Shown: in pieces, positions 6,326 to 14,525 of the stretch
How the letters are laid out: every line of letters starts with the position of its first letter
Position numbering within the stretch: position 1 is the stretch's first letter
DNA from: Clostridia bacterium
GTDB lineage: Bacteria; Bacillota; Clostridia; Oscillospirales; QAKW01
Length of the DNA stretch: 64,000 nucleotides
Assembly (NCBI GenBank): GCA_017464525.1
Contig: JAFTZM010000033.1
Coordinates: 62,001 to 126,000, forward strand
Reading direction: 5' to 3'
Made by a program: the position numbers and the translations under genes
The notes under the pieces: model-generated
The model's database searches: none
Told to the model about the DNA's origin: nothing
Seen by the model: the letters and a program-made list of their open reading frames with translations, nothing else

Positions 6326-8119
6326 ATGATTAGAAACCATATTTTGATTTGCGGCGGTACAGGCTGTACATCCTCCGGCTCCCATAGCATTATGGAAGCT
6401 TTAAACACCGAGCTGAAAAAGAACAATCTTCAGGATGAGGTTAAGGTTGTAATGACCGGCTGCTTCGGTCTTTGCGCTTTGGGCCCCATCATGATCGTAT
6501 ATCCTGAAGGTTCCTTCTACAGCCGTATCGATGCTTCTGCGATCCCGGAAATTGTATCCGAGCACATTATTAAGGGCCGTATTGTTAAGAAGTATCTTTA
6601 CAGTGAAGTGGCTGAGATGGAAGAAAAGGGTGTGCATGCATCCTTGAACGATACTAAGTTTTATAAGAAGCAGAAGCGTGTTGCTTTGCGGAACTGCGGT
6701 GTGATCAACCCCGAGATCATTGATGAATACATCGCATATGACGGTTATCAGGCTTTGGGTAAAGTTCTGACCGAGATGACTCCGGCTGAGGTAATTCAGT
6801 GCATCAAGGATTCCGGTCTGCGTGGCCGTGGCGGCGGCGGTTTCCCCACCGGCCTGAAATGGGATCTGGCTTCCCGTACCAAAGCAGATGTCAAGTATGT
6901 TTGCTGTAATGCAGACGAAGGTGACCCGGGTGCATTCATGGACCGCTCCATTTTGGAAGGCGATCCCCATGCTGTTATTGAAGCAATGGCAATTGCTGCT
7001 TACGCTGTTGGCGCCTGCAAGGGCTTTGTTTACATCCGCGCAGAGTATCCCATCGCTGTAAACCGCTTGCAGATCGCCATCAATCAGGCTCGTGAATATG
7101 GTCTTTTGGGCAACGATATTTTTGGTACAGGCTTTAATTTTGATATGGAGATCCGTCTGGGTGCCGGCGCATTCGTATGCGGTGAAGAAACTGCTTTGAT
7201 GACCTCTATCGAGGGTAACCGCGGTGAGCCTCGCCCCCGTCCTCCTTTCCCCTCTGAAAAGGGTATTTTCGGAATTCCTACCATGAACTGTAACGTTGAA
7301 ACCTATGCCAATGTTCCTCAGATCATTCTGAACGGCGCTGATTGGTTTGGTTCTATGGGTACCGAGAAGTCCAAGGGTACTAAAGTATTTGCTTTGGGCG
7401 GTAAGATCACCAATACCGGTCTGGTTGAAATTCCCATGGGAACCACTTTGCGTGAGGTTATCGAAGATATCGGCGGTGGTATTCCCAATGGCAAGAAGTT
7501 CAAGGCTGCTCAGACTGGTGGTCCTTCCGGTGGTTGTATTCCTGCATCTCTGATCGATACTCCCATCGACTATGATAATCTGATTGCCATCGGCTCCATG
7601 ATGGGCTCCGGCGGTCTGATCGTTATGGATGAGGACAACTGTATGGTGGATATCGCCAAGTTCTTCTTGGAGTTCACCGTGGATGAGTCCTGCGGTAAGT
7701 GTACTCCCTGCCGAATCGGTACCAAGAGAATGCTGGAGTATCTTGAGAAGATCACTTCCGGTAAGGCCACTATGCAGGATCTGGATGATCTGGAAGAACT
7801 GTGCTATTACATCAAGGCAAACTCCCTTTGCGGTCTGGGTCAGACTGCTCCTAATCCCGTACTTTCTACTCTGCGTTACTTCAGAGATGAATATGAAGCA
7901 CATATTCTTGAAAAGCGCTGCCCTGCCGGCGTTTGTAAGGATCTGATGCGGTATGAGATCACCGACGCTTGTAAGGGTTGTACTTTGTGTGCCCGTAACT
8001 GCCCTGTTAATGCGATCAGCGGTACTGTTAAGAATATGCACACCATTGATCAAAATAAGTGTATTAAGTGCGGCGTTTGCGTAAGCAAGTGTAAGTTTAA
8101 GGCTATTATCCGGAAGTAA
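6326..8119 (+). CDS. hndC: NADP/NAD-linked hydrogenase subunit C (NuoF-like flavoprotein)
   Basis: This 597-residue subunit holds the NAD(P)H and FMN sites. It starts with a thioredoxin-like [2Fe-2S] domain (CGGTGC, then TGCFGLC, residues 1-90). The NuoF core follows: GRGGGGFPTG (FMN/NAD, about 170), CNADEGDPGAF (about 195), FVCGEETALM (about 285) and ESCGKCTPCR (about 455, an N3-type [4Fe-4S] site). Two ferredoxin [4Fe-4S] motifs end it (CKGCTLCARNC and CIKCGVCVSKC). This is the layout of HydB/HndC from electron-bifurcating enzymes. Heavy use of GGT, CGT, AAG and ACC codons suggests high expression. Confidence 0.96.
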   Translation: MIRNHILICGGTGCTSSGSHSIMEALNTELKKNNLQDEVKVVMTGCFGLCALGPIMIVYPEGSFYSRIDASAIPEIVSEHIIKGRIVKKYLYSEVAEMEEKGVHASLNDTKFYKKQKRVALRNCGVINPEIIDEYIAYDGYQALGKVLTEMTPAEVIQCIKDSGLRGRGGGGFPTGLKWDLASRTKADVKYVCCNADEGDPGAFMDRSILEGDPHAVIEAMAIAAYAVGACKGFVYIRAEYPIAVNRLQIAINQAREYGLLGNDIFGTGFNFDMEIRLGAGAFVCGEETALMTSIEGNRGEPRPRPPFPSEKGIFGIPTMNCNVETYANVPQIILNGADWFGSMGTEKSKGTKVFALGGKITNTGLVEIPMGTTLREVIEDIGGGIPNGKKFKAAQTGGPSGGCIPASLIDTPIDYDNLIAIGSMMGSGGLIVMDEDNCMVDIAKFFLEFTVDESCGKCTPCRIGTKRMLEYLEKITSGKATMQDLDDLEELCYYIKANSLCGLGQTAPNPVLSTLRYFRDEYEAHILEKRCPAGVCKDLMRYEITDACKGCTLCARNCPVNAISGTVKNMHTIDQNKCIKCGVCVSKCKFKAIIRK

Positions 8120-8133
8120 AGGAGAGTAATGTA

Positions 8134-9885
8134 ATGATTAATTTAAAAATTAACGGCACTCCGGTCAGCGTACCTGCCGGTACCACTATTCTGGAAGCTG
8201 CCAGACAAATGAATATCGATATTCCCACTCTGTGCTTCCTCAAGGAGATCAACGCTATCGGTGCTTGCCGTATCTGCGTTGTTGAAAACAGAGTGAACGG
8301 CGTCGGCCGCTTGGTTGCTGCTTGCGTTTTCCCTGTGGCTGAGGGTATGGACATTTACACCCATAGCCCCATGGTTTTGAAGGCCAGAAAGCAGACTCTG
8401 GAACTGATCCTTTCCAATCATGAAAAGAAATGCTTATCTTGCGTGCGCTCCGGTGATTGCGAGCTGCAGCGTCTTTGCAATGAGTACAAGGTCGAGAAGG
8501 AAGATAAGTTTGACGGCGATGTAAACTTCTATGAGGAGGATGCTTCTGCTGTTCATATGGTTCGTAACAACAATAAGTGTATTCTTTGCCGTCGTTGCGT
8601 AGCCGTATGTGAAAAGAACCAGGCTGTTTCTGTGATTGGTGCCAATGAAAGAGGCTTTGCTACTCATATCGGCTCTGCATTCGATGACGGTCTGGGCTTG
8701 ACCTCCTGCGTGGCTTGCGGTCAGTGTATTGTTGCTTGTCCCACCGGTGCTCTGGCTGAAAGAGACGACACCGATAAGGTTTGGGAAGCTCTTGCTGATC
8801 CCACTAAACACGTGGTTGTCCAGGTTGCTCCTTCTATTCGTGTTACTTTGGGCGAGGCATTTGATATGCCCATCGGTACCAATGTTGAAGGTAAGATGGT
8901 TACTGCCTTGAAGAAGCTGGGCTTTGATAAGGTATTTGATACCGATCTTTCTGCCGACCTTACCATTATGGAAGAGGCAAACGAGTTGATCGACCGTGTT
9001 CAGAAGGGTGGCGCACTGCCTATGATCACCTCTTGCTCTCCCGGTTGGATCAAGTTCTGTGAGCATAACTTCCCCGATATGATTCCTCATCTTTCTTCCT
9101 GCAAGTCTCCTCAGCAGATGTTTGGCGCTCTGGTTAAGACCTACTATGCCGAGAAGAATAATATTGATCCCAAAGATATCGTCAGCGTTTCTGTTATGCC
9201 CTGTACTGCCAAGAAATTTGAAGTGGGTCGTGAAAATCAGAATGCAGCCGGTGTTCCTGATGTGGATATCTCCATTACCACTCGTGAACTGGCCAGAATG
9301 ATCAAAAGAGCTGGTTTGTTCTTCACCAAGCTGGAGGACAGCGAATTCGATAATCCTCTGGGTATCGGTTCCGGCGCCGGTTTGATCTTTGGTGCTACCG
9401 GTGGTGTTATGGAAGCAGCCCTGCGTACTGCAGTAGAAACCCTGACTGGTGAGGAACTGGGTAAGCTGGAGTTTACCGATGTTCGTGGTACTGCTGGTAT
9501 CAAAGAGGCCTCCTATAAGGTGGGCGATCTTGATATTAAGGTTGCTGTTTGCTCCGGTTTGGCGAATGCTAAAGAACTGTTGAAGAAGGTTCAGGCCGGT
9601 GAGGCAGACTACACCTTCATTGAAATTATGGGTTGCCCCGGCGGCTGTGTAAACGGCGGCGGTCAGCCCTTCCAGCCTGCATCTGTTCGCAACTTTGAAG
9701 ATCTGCGTGCAATGCGTGCCAAGGCTCTGTATGATACCGATGCGGCCATGACCCTCAGAAAGTCTCATGAGAATCCCATGATTAAGGAACTCTATGATAC
9801 TTATCTGGAGCGTCCCGGCAGCCATAAGGCTCATGAACTGTTGCATACCACCTATGTGGCAAGAAATCGTTTCGGTGAGCAATAA
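8134..9885 (+). CDS. hndD: NADP/NAD-linked [FeFe] hydrogenase catalytic subunit
   Basis: This 583-residue enzyme reduces protons to H2 with electrons from NAD(P)H, possibly together with ferredoxin. In order it has a [2Fe-2S] domain (C34, C45, C48, C64), a His-Cys3 [4Fe-4S] site (H96, C100, C103, C109), two ferredoxin clusters (C149-C159 and C192-C202) and the H-domain. The H-cluster loops are TSCSPGW (about 299), MPCTAKKFE (about 356) and MGCPGGCVNGGGQP (about 505). L1 has serine in place of the second cysteine of TSCCP, a variant I recall from other multi-subunit enzymes. A short helical tail follows. It ends the operon before a strong terminator. Biased codons imply high expression. Confidence 0.96.
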   Translation: MINLKINGTPVSVPAGTTILEAARQMNIDIPTLCFLKEINAIGACRICVVENRVNGVGRLVAACVFPVAEGMDIYTHSPMVLKARKQTLELILSNHEKKCLSCVRSGDCELQRLCNEYKVEKEDKFDGDVNFYEEDASAVHMVRNNNKCILCRRCVAVCEKNQAVSVIGANERGFATHIGSAFDDGLGLTSCVACGQCIVACPTGALAERDDTDKVWEALADPTKHVVVQVAPSIRVTLGEAFDMPIGTNVEGKMVTALKKLGFDKVFDTDLSADLTIMEEANELIDRVQKGGALPMITSCSPGWIKFCEHNFPDMIPHLSSCKSPQQMFGALVKTYYAEKNNIDPKDIVSVSVMPCTAKKFEVGRENQNAAGVPDVDISITTRELARMIKRAGLFFTKLEDSEFDNPLGIGSGAGLIFGATGGVMEAALRTAVETLTGEELGKLEFTDVRGTAGIKEASYKVGDLDIKVAVCSGLANAKELLKKVQAGEADYTFIEIMGCPGGCVNGGGQPFQPASVRNFEDLRAMRAKALYDTDAAMTLRKSHENPMIKELYDTYLERPGSHKAHELLHTTYVARNRFGEQ

Positions 9886-9894
9886 TCAATTCAT

Positions 9895-9922
9895 AAAGAG
9901 TCCTTCGAAAGAAGGACTCTTT
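9895..9922 (+). terminator. Rho-independent terminator of the hnd operon
   Basis: A perfect 12-bp stem (AAAGAGTCCTTC, 9895-9906) with a GAAA tetraloop pairs with 9911-9922, followed by a T-rich stretch. It lies 9 bases after the hndD stop. Confidence 0.88.
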
Positions 9923-9956
9923 GAATTTTATTTACATATTTTTTACTAATTCCTTA

Positions 9957-9985
9957 TTCACAAAACGAAAAATATAGTGTATAAT
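9957..9985 (+). promoter_or_regulatory. Promoter of the membrane foldase gene
   Basis: TTCACA (9957-9962) and TATAAT (9980-9985) are 17 bases apart. The gene start follows 36 bases after the -10, with ACGGAGG before the ATG. Confidence 0.7.
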
Positions 9986-10021
9986 ATATGTATTGTATTT
10001 TTAAAACACGGAGGTTTTACC

Positions 10022-11548
10022 ATGGGTAAAGGACAACGGGTACGCGCTGAGCGCGCTGCCGAAAAAGAAGCAAACAAAATTGCGGAAGCAAAACGCGCCA
10101 AGAAGCAAAAAATAACAAAAGTAGCCGTTACTGTTATTTCAATTGTTTTGATCGTATGTCTTGTGGGCGGTTTGGTTTATAATGCAGTTTATTCTGCTGC
10201 ATTCAGAAAGGGAACGATTCAAAGAGATACAGTTGTACTCGAAACCGAAAACTATTCTGTTGATGCGGCTATGATGTCTTATTTCTTCTATTCGCAGTAC
10301 AATAATTTCTTAAATACTTATTCATCTTACCTTGAAGCCTTAGGCCTGGATACATCGGTATCCTTGAAAACGCAGGATTGCACTTTCGAATCAGGCTCGT
10401 CCTGGTTTGATTATTTTGCTAATCAGGCAGGAAGTGAAGTGAAAGAGTATCTTTATCTCGCCGAAAAGGCACAAGAAGAAAAGATGACCCTGAGCGATGA
10501 CGATCAGGCAGATATTCAGGCAACTATTGATCAGTTATACTCCGTAGCTGAAGAAAATAAGATTGAAAATGCAAAATTCTTAAGTGCAGTTTTCGGAACT
10601 GGTGTAAACGAAAGTGATGTACGGAAATGCCTGGAATTGCAAAAAATGGCTTTGAATTACTTGAATAAATTCCAGGATTCCCTGAGTTATACTGATGCAG
10701 AACTTGAACAATACTATACCGATAATATTGATACATATCGTTATGTAGATTATTATAGTTTTACAATTGCTGCTGAAGATACTAAAGATACAACCACATA
10801 TGCTGCGGCGAAAACTCAGGCTGATGCACTTGCTGCTGTAAAGGATGCTGCTGCCTTCAGTGCATGGGTAGAGAACTATTTGCGTGCGAATAAAACGATT
10901 TCGGATGACTATACTGAGGATGAGCTTAAATCTGAAGTTTCCGCAGTTGCAGTAACAAAGGCTCTCTACAATGATGAAGATTCTGCGTCCGAATGGCTTT
11001 TTAAAACTGCTAAGGTTGGAGAAACCTTTATTTACGACGATGAAACCGGGAGTTATACGGTTTACTTGTGTACTGCTACACCTTATCGTGATGAATCTGC
11101 AACCCGTACGATTCGTGATATTGTACTGACTGAGAGCACCTATTCCGAAGATGAGATCCAGCAGAAGGCAACCGATATTTTGAACGAGATGAAAGCTGCC
11201 GGTCTCACTGAAGAAACCTTCAAGAAGTATGCGGCTGAGTACAGTGAAAACACCTCCAGCTCCGCAAACGGCGGTTTGTGCGAAAACTATAAGGAAAGCT
11301 CTTTTGAAGGAAACATCGGTGCATGGGCTTATTCTTCCAACCGTAAGGTTGGGGATTTCGAAGCGATCGAGATCGATGGCGGCTATGCGATCTGCTATTA
11401 TGTTGGAGAAGGGATTGCTGCTTGGAAATCTGATTGTATCTCCGATAAGAAGAATGCTGATTATGAGGCGGCATATGAGGAATGGACCAAAGCTATTTCC
11501 TTGGAAGAAAACGAGAAGGGCTACAGCAAGATTCCTAACAATGTATGA
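10022..11548 (+). CDS. Membrane-anchored peptidylprolyl isomerase, PpiC/parvulin type
   Basis: This 508-residue protein is expected outside the cell membrane. A very basic N-terminus (about 32 residues, many Lys/Arg) precedes one membrane helix (about residues 33-55). A SurA/PrsA-like helical region follows. A parvulin-like domain lies around residues 360-480 (TIRDIVLTES, NGGLCENYKESSF, VGDFEAIEIDGGYAI). PrsA proteins are lipoproteins; here I see no lipobox cysteine, so it appears anchored by its helix. It probably folds secreted or wall proteins. ATG 10022 has ACGGAGG upstream; an earlier in-frame start at 9977 would lie within the promoter. It is a single-gene unit between its own promoter and a terminator. 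Confidence 0.8.
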   Translation: MGKGQRVRAERAAEKEANKIAEAKRAKKQKITKVAVTVISIVLIVCLVGGLVYNAVYSAAFRKGTIQRDTVVLETENYSVDAAMMSYFFYSQYNNFLNTYSSYLEALGLDTSVSLKTQDCTFESGSSWFDYFANQAGSEVKEYLYLAEKAQEEKMTLSDDDQADIQATIDQLYSVAEENKIENAKFLSAVFGTGVNESDVRKCLELQKMALNYLNKFQDSLSYTDAELEQYYTDNIDTYRYVDYYSFTIAAEDTKDTTTYAAAKTQADALAAVKDAAAFSAWVENYLRANKTISDDYTEDELKSEVSAVAVTKALYNDEDSASEWLFKTAKVGETFIYDDETGSYTVYLCTATPYRDESATRTIRDIVLTESTYSEDEIQQKATDILNEMKAAGLTEETFKKYAAEYSENTSSSANGGLCENYKESSFEGNIGAWAYSSNRKVGDFEAIEIDGGYAICYYVGEGIAAWKSDCISDKKNADYEAAYEEWTKAISLEENEKGYSKIPNNV

Positions 11549-11550
11549 TA

Positions 11551-11580
11551 AAATGGGCATCCCAATCGGGATGCCCATTT
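11551..11580. terminator. Bidirectional terminator between convergent genes
   Basis: A perfect 13-bp inverted repeat (AAATGGGCATCCC, 11551-11563) with loop AATC pairs with 11568-11580. It separates the foldase gene (plus) from the PAP2 gene (minus). A/T tails are present on both sides, so it could act both ways. Confidence 0.82.
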
Positions 11581-11590
11581 GAATTTGTAT

Positions 11591-12265
11591 TTATGTGAGC
11601 TTTTTACGCTTTGATAAGATTTTTTTCCAATCGATCTTATAACTGATGATATAAAGGGGAATGGAAAGAGCGATTGCACCGTAAAGATCCAAAATAGAAT
11701 GCTGCTTTACAAATACAGTGGAAAGACAGATCAAAGTTGTAAGAATTGTTGCTCCAATGAGAACGGGAGTGTGCTTTTTGCACCATTCATTTTTTGCAAG
11801 CGCAATATTCATGCCGATGGAATTCAGGCAATGAATACTGGGAAATACATCGTGAGGTGAATCGCCCATCTGCAGCAATCGAATGGCTTCGATCAGGAAG
11901 TTGCTTCGACCCAGAGCTTCGTAATCTACACGTAATGCCTGATAATTTGGAAAGATCATATATATGATTAGGCATGTGGTCATTCCGATGTAAAGAAAAG
12001 CACACATTCTTAAAAAATCGCTTCGATTATTAAAGAATAAGAATACGTACCCAACTGCAATGTATGCAAACCACAGGAAATAAGGTATCACAAATAGCTC
12101 GCAAAATGGAATCAGGTCATCTACCCTTGAATACATCTCGGTGAGGTTTTCTCTTTGCGGAGTGAAGCCGTTTAACCATGTAAACCAAGGCATATAAATG
12201 AGAAAATATCCGAGCATTATCACGTGGGAATACTTTGTTTTAATCAGCTTGAATAGTTTTGACAT
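11591..12265 (-). CDS. PAP2-superfamily membrane phosphatase
   Basis: This 224-residue membrane protein has about six hydrophobic helices. PAP2 active-site motifs are visible: FPSIHCLNS (motif 2, about residue 140) and FVKQHSILDLYG (motif 3, about residue 185, with the catalytic His and Asp). Motif 1 (KxxxxxxRP) is not clear. Related enzymes dephosphorylate lipid phosphates such as phosphatidic acid or undecaprenyl pyrophosphate; some are inositol phosphoceramide or phospholipid transferases. It follows the glycosyltransferase after 8 bases, so a lipid or wall-glycan substrate is likely, but unproven. Confidence 0.8.
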   Translation of the reverse strand: MSKLFKLIKTKYSHVIMLGYFLIYMPWFTWLNGFTPQRENLTEMYSRVDDLIPFCELFVIPYFLWFAYIAVGYVFLFFNNRSDFLRMCAFLYIGMTTCLIIYMIFPNYQALRVDYEALGRSNFLIEAIRLLQMGDSPHDVFPSIHCLNSIGMNIALAKNEWCKKHTPVLIGATILTTLICLSTVFVKQHSILDLYGAIALSIPLYIISYKIDWKKILSKRKKLT

Positions 12266-12273
12266 AAAACACC

Positions 12274-13293
12274 TTAATTAAATTTATAGATTTTCTGCAC
12301 TATGCGGTATCCTGCAATGGTGACTTTGCGTACAAATTTGTTGGTGTACGCATATAATCCAGCCAAGGAGCGATAGCGTAAGTGGCCATAGATATCCGAA
12401 TGTTCTTCTTTTAAGTATTTCCAATAGTCTTTTAATTTCGCCAGCGCTTCTGGGGAACCGTCCAGCGTTAGTAGAAGTGCAGCGATCAAAACCATAACGC
12501 TGACATAGTTGATCATATAGCGATAAAGTTTAGGGCGGGATTGGCGGATCTTAAGTAGATCATGCTTTTCCAAAAGGATCTTGGAAACCTTGATCTGCTG
12601 ATCCACACGTTTGATCATAACTGCTTCGTTTACCGATTGGTCAGAGCGGCCAATATAGTAGCGGTAAAAATCTGTATCGCAATAATAAATCGAATTGACC
12701 AGTGGAAGGGGTGTGTATAGAAAGACATTATCCACATAGAAGGTGTGCAGAGGAATTTGAAGATTACTTTCCCGCACAAGCTCAGTTCGGTAGAAGATGG
12801 AATGCATGATCATATATCGGGTAATGTCGAAGGGGCCACATTCAGACCAAGTGAACTCTTTTTCTCTGGGAAAAATGCCACGATAATGAATGGTGTGCGG
12901 TTTCTTTCCTTCATTTTCATATACATAGTTGCATACAATTAGATCCAATAAATTTCCGCGGCTCATAAAGGATTCGATCAGTGCCAGTATTTGCTGCAGG
13001 GAATCGAGATCTGCCCAATCGTCGGAATCGATAACCTTGTAATAGAGCCCTTCGGCGGCAGCAAGGCCTGCCATGATTCCGGAGCCGTGCCCGCCATTCT
13101 CTTTATGGATCACCTTAATAATATTCGGATATTTTTCTTTGTATTCATCAGCTATTTCTCCGGTGCGGTCGGTAGAACCATCATTTACCAAGATGATCTC
13201 AACTTTATCTCCTCCTATCAGTAAGGAATCGATGCACCTGCGCATATAGCCTTCACTGTTATAGCACGGAACAGCAAATGATATCAACTTCAT
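12274..13293 (-). CDS. Family 2 glycosyltransferase
   Basis: This 339-residue enzyme has a GT-A fold at the N-terminus: ISFAVPCYNSEGYM, VEIILVNDGSTDRT (nucleotide-sugar site) and KVIDSDDWAD with the metal-binding DxD. The C-terminal third is less conserved and slightly hydrophobic around residue 265 (VMVLIAALLL), with no clear membrane helix pair. It would transfer a sugar to a lipid, wall or surface acceptor. It heads a two-gene leftward operon with the PAP2 phosphatase. AAGGAG lies before the ATG. Confidence 0.88.
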   Translation of the reverse strand: MKLISFAVPCYNSEGYMRRCIDSLLIGGDKVEIILVNDGSTDRTGEIADEYKEKYPNIIKVIHKENGGHGSGIMAGLAAAEGLYYKVIDSDDWADLDSLQQILALIESFMSRGNLLDLIVCNYVYENEGKKPHTIHYRGIFPREKEFTWSECGPFDITRYMIMHSIFYRTELVRESNLQIPLHTFYVDNVFLYTPLPLVNSIYYCDTDFYRYYIGRSDQSVNEAVMIKRVDQQIKVSKILLEKHDLLKIRQSRPKLYRYMINYVSVMVLIAALLLTLDGSPEALAKLKDYWKYLKEEHSDIYGHLRYRSLAGLYAYTNKFVRKVTIAGYRIVQKIYKFN

Positions 13294-13333
13294 GTTATTT
13301 CTCCTTATTTTTGTACATCTTATCTCTTCGATA

Positions 13334-13362
13334 AGTCTATCACATTAGGGGTATAAAATCAA
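13334..13362 (-). promoter_or_regulatory. Promoter of the glycosyltransferase-PAP2 operon
   Basis: On the minus strand TTGATT (13357-13362) and TAGACT (13334-13339) are separated by 17 bases. The -35 overlaps the 3' end of the upstream ATPase gene. A small hairpin (13319-13335) sits next to it. Confidence 0.5.
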
Positions 13363-14423
13363 GTTTCGGAAAAGAGATTATTTATTAAATTTTGTTTAAG
13401 CGCCGCTGTTGCGTTAAAATCAGTACCTTTCGCATATTCCTGTTCAATTCTCATATGAATATTTCTTGCATCTTCCAATTTGCTGCAGGCAAGATTCAAT
13501 ATTTCACGTTCCAACCGTTTGATGAAAGCCAATTTGTTTTTGTTTTCTTCTATGAAGCTTTTATCGACCATGCTCTGTATTGATATTCTTTTTATGATGC
13601 TTTCGTCTGCAACATCCGATTGAAAAATGCCGTCTTTTGTTACAATAGATAGATTTGCATCCGGAATGATCATGTGGTGCAAAATACTTTTTCCAAGCAG
13701 CGGATGATAACTGTTGATGTGAGCGATGCCGTTTTCCGTTAATTTGGCATCAAGGAGCTGCAGAAAGAAATTGCTGATCATCCATCGGTCGTCCAGAATG
13801 ACAGCATTCTTGCCGAGCTTTTCAAAAGAATCAGTAAGGGTGATGCGGCCTTCCGGAGAAATGCCAGACAAGAAACGGTATTGCACTTGTGCAGGCTGTT
13901 CCCGTTTCTCCCACAACGCATTTTGACGCAAGATCTTATCAATCAAAGCCTGTGCCTTTGAAATTGAAAAATACTTGTTAATAGGGAAGAAAACACCTGT
14001 ATGAATACTTGCCGCACTTTTTAAAAGGCTATAACAGCTTTTGTATATTTCTTTTTTCTGATCTGATAGTTCTATGATTGCTTGTTGATCCATTTTGGCG
14101 GGAGTCCAGCCTTCACCCAAATCGATCATATTTCCTCCGACAGCCGGGTATTGTGGTTCGTGGCTGTGTGGACTTGTTGCATCGATGATCACGGCATTCT
14201 GATCCGGAAGAATAACACCGTCTAAGCTGGCAGGATCGCCCGAGCAATATATCAGCTCTGCATTCTCGGCTTTTGCGGAAATCTCCTTAAGAAGGGTACT
14301 TTTTCCGCTGCCGGGTCCGCCTTTTATGTAATAAACTTTATGCTTTTTTTCGTCTAATATTGTATCAAAAAAAGATATAAATCCTTCTCCGCTGTTAGCG
14401 GCGCAAAAACTGCTGTATTTCAT
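13359..14423 (-). CDS. PRK06851-like P-loop ATPase
   Basis: This 354-residue protein looks like the PRK06851 family of uncharacterised clostridial/bacilli ATPases. The N-terminal P-loop GGPGSGKST (about residue 35) is intact, followed by DATSPHSHEP (about 82), typical of the family. Family members, as I know them, have two tandem P-loop units. In the second half here (FLSGISPEGRITLTDSFEKL, then NAVILDDRWMISN) the place of the second P-loop lacks GxxxxGKS/T. The second site is therefore probably dead. Function is unknown. It is divergent from sigG across a 102-base gap with a long inverted repeat, which hints at a sporulation link. Confidence 0.68.
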   Translation of the reverse strand: MKYSSFCAANSGEGFISFFDTILDEKKHKVYYIKGGPGSGKSTLLKEISAKAENAELIYCSGDPASLDGVILPDQNAVIIDATSPHSHEPQYPAVGGNMIDLGEGWTPAKMDQQAIIELSDQKKEIYKSCYSLLKSAASIHTGVFFPINKYFSISKAQALIDKILRQNALWEKREQPAQVQYRFLSGISPEGRITLTDSFEKLGKNAVILDDRWMISNFFLQLLDAKLTENGIAHINSYHPLLGKSILHHMIIPDANLSIVTKDGIFQSDVADESIIKRISIQSMVDKSFIEENKNKLAFIKRLEREILNLACSKLEDARNIHMRIEQEYAKGTDFNATAALKQNLINNLFSET

Positions 14424-14437
14424 ATGATCACCTCTGT

Positions 14438-14478
14438 TTATCTTATGTTCGGAATGGCGTTGTGTTCGTATAAGATAA
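14438..14478. promoter_or_regulatory. Inverted repeat between the ATPase gene and sigG; possible sporulation promoter
   Basis: TTATCTTAT (14438-14446) and ATAAGATAA (14470-14478) form a perfect 9-bp inverted repeat 23 bases apart, centred in the divergent gap. On the plus strand GTATA (14468-14472) followed after 18 bases by AATAATG (14491-14497) partly fits the sigma-F/G consensus. On the minus strand CATAAGATA fits the sigma-K -10 pattern. These promoter readings are tentative. Confidence 0.4.
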
Positions 14479-14525
14479 GTAAAAGTTGGAAATAATGTGT
14501 TTGAAAAAACAAAGCGGAGGAAGAT

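Noticed and set aside
6401..8053. A 550-codon open frame on the minus strand opposite hndC
   Set aside because: It is antisense to a gene with unmistakable NuoF motifs. The strong codon bias of hndC removes stops on the other strand; the translated product has no recognisable motif and no ribosome site.
8434..9882. A 482-codon open frame on the minus strand opposite hndD
   Set aside because: Same cause as for hndC: shadow of a biased, highly expressed gene, with no domain and no promoter.
10580..11578. A 332-codon minus-strand frame opposite the foldase gene
   Set aside because: It runs through the bidirectional terminator and lies antisense to a coherent PpiC-like protein.
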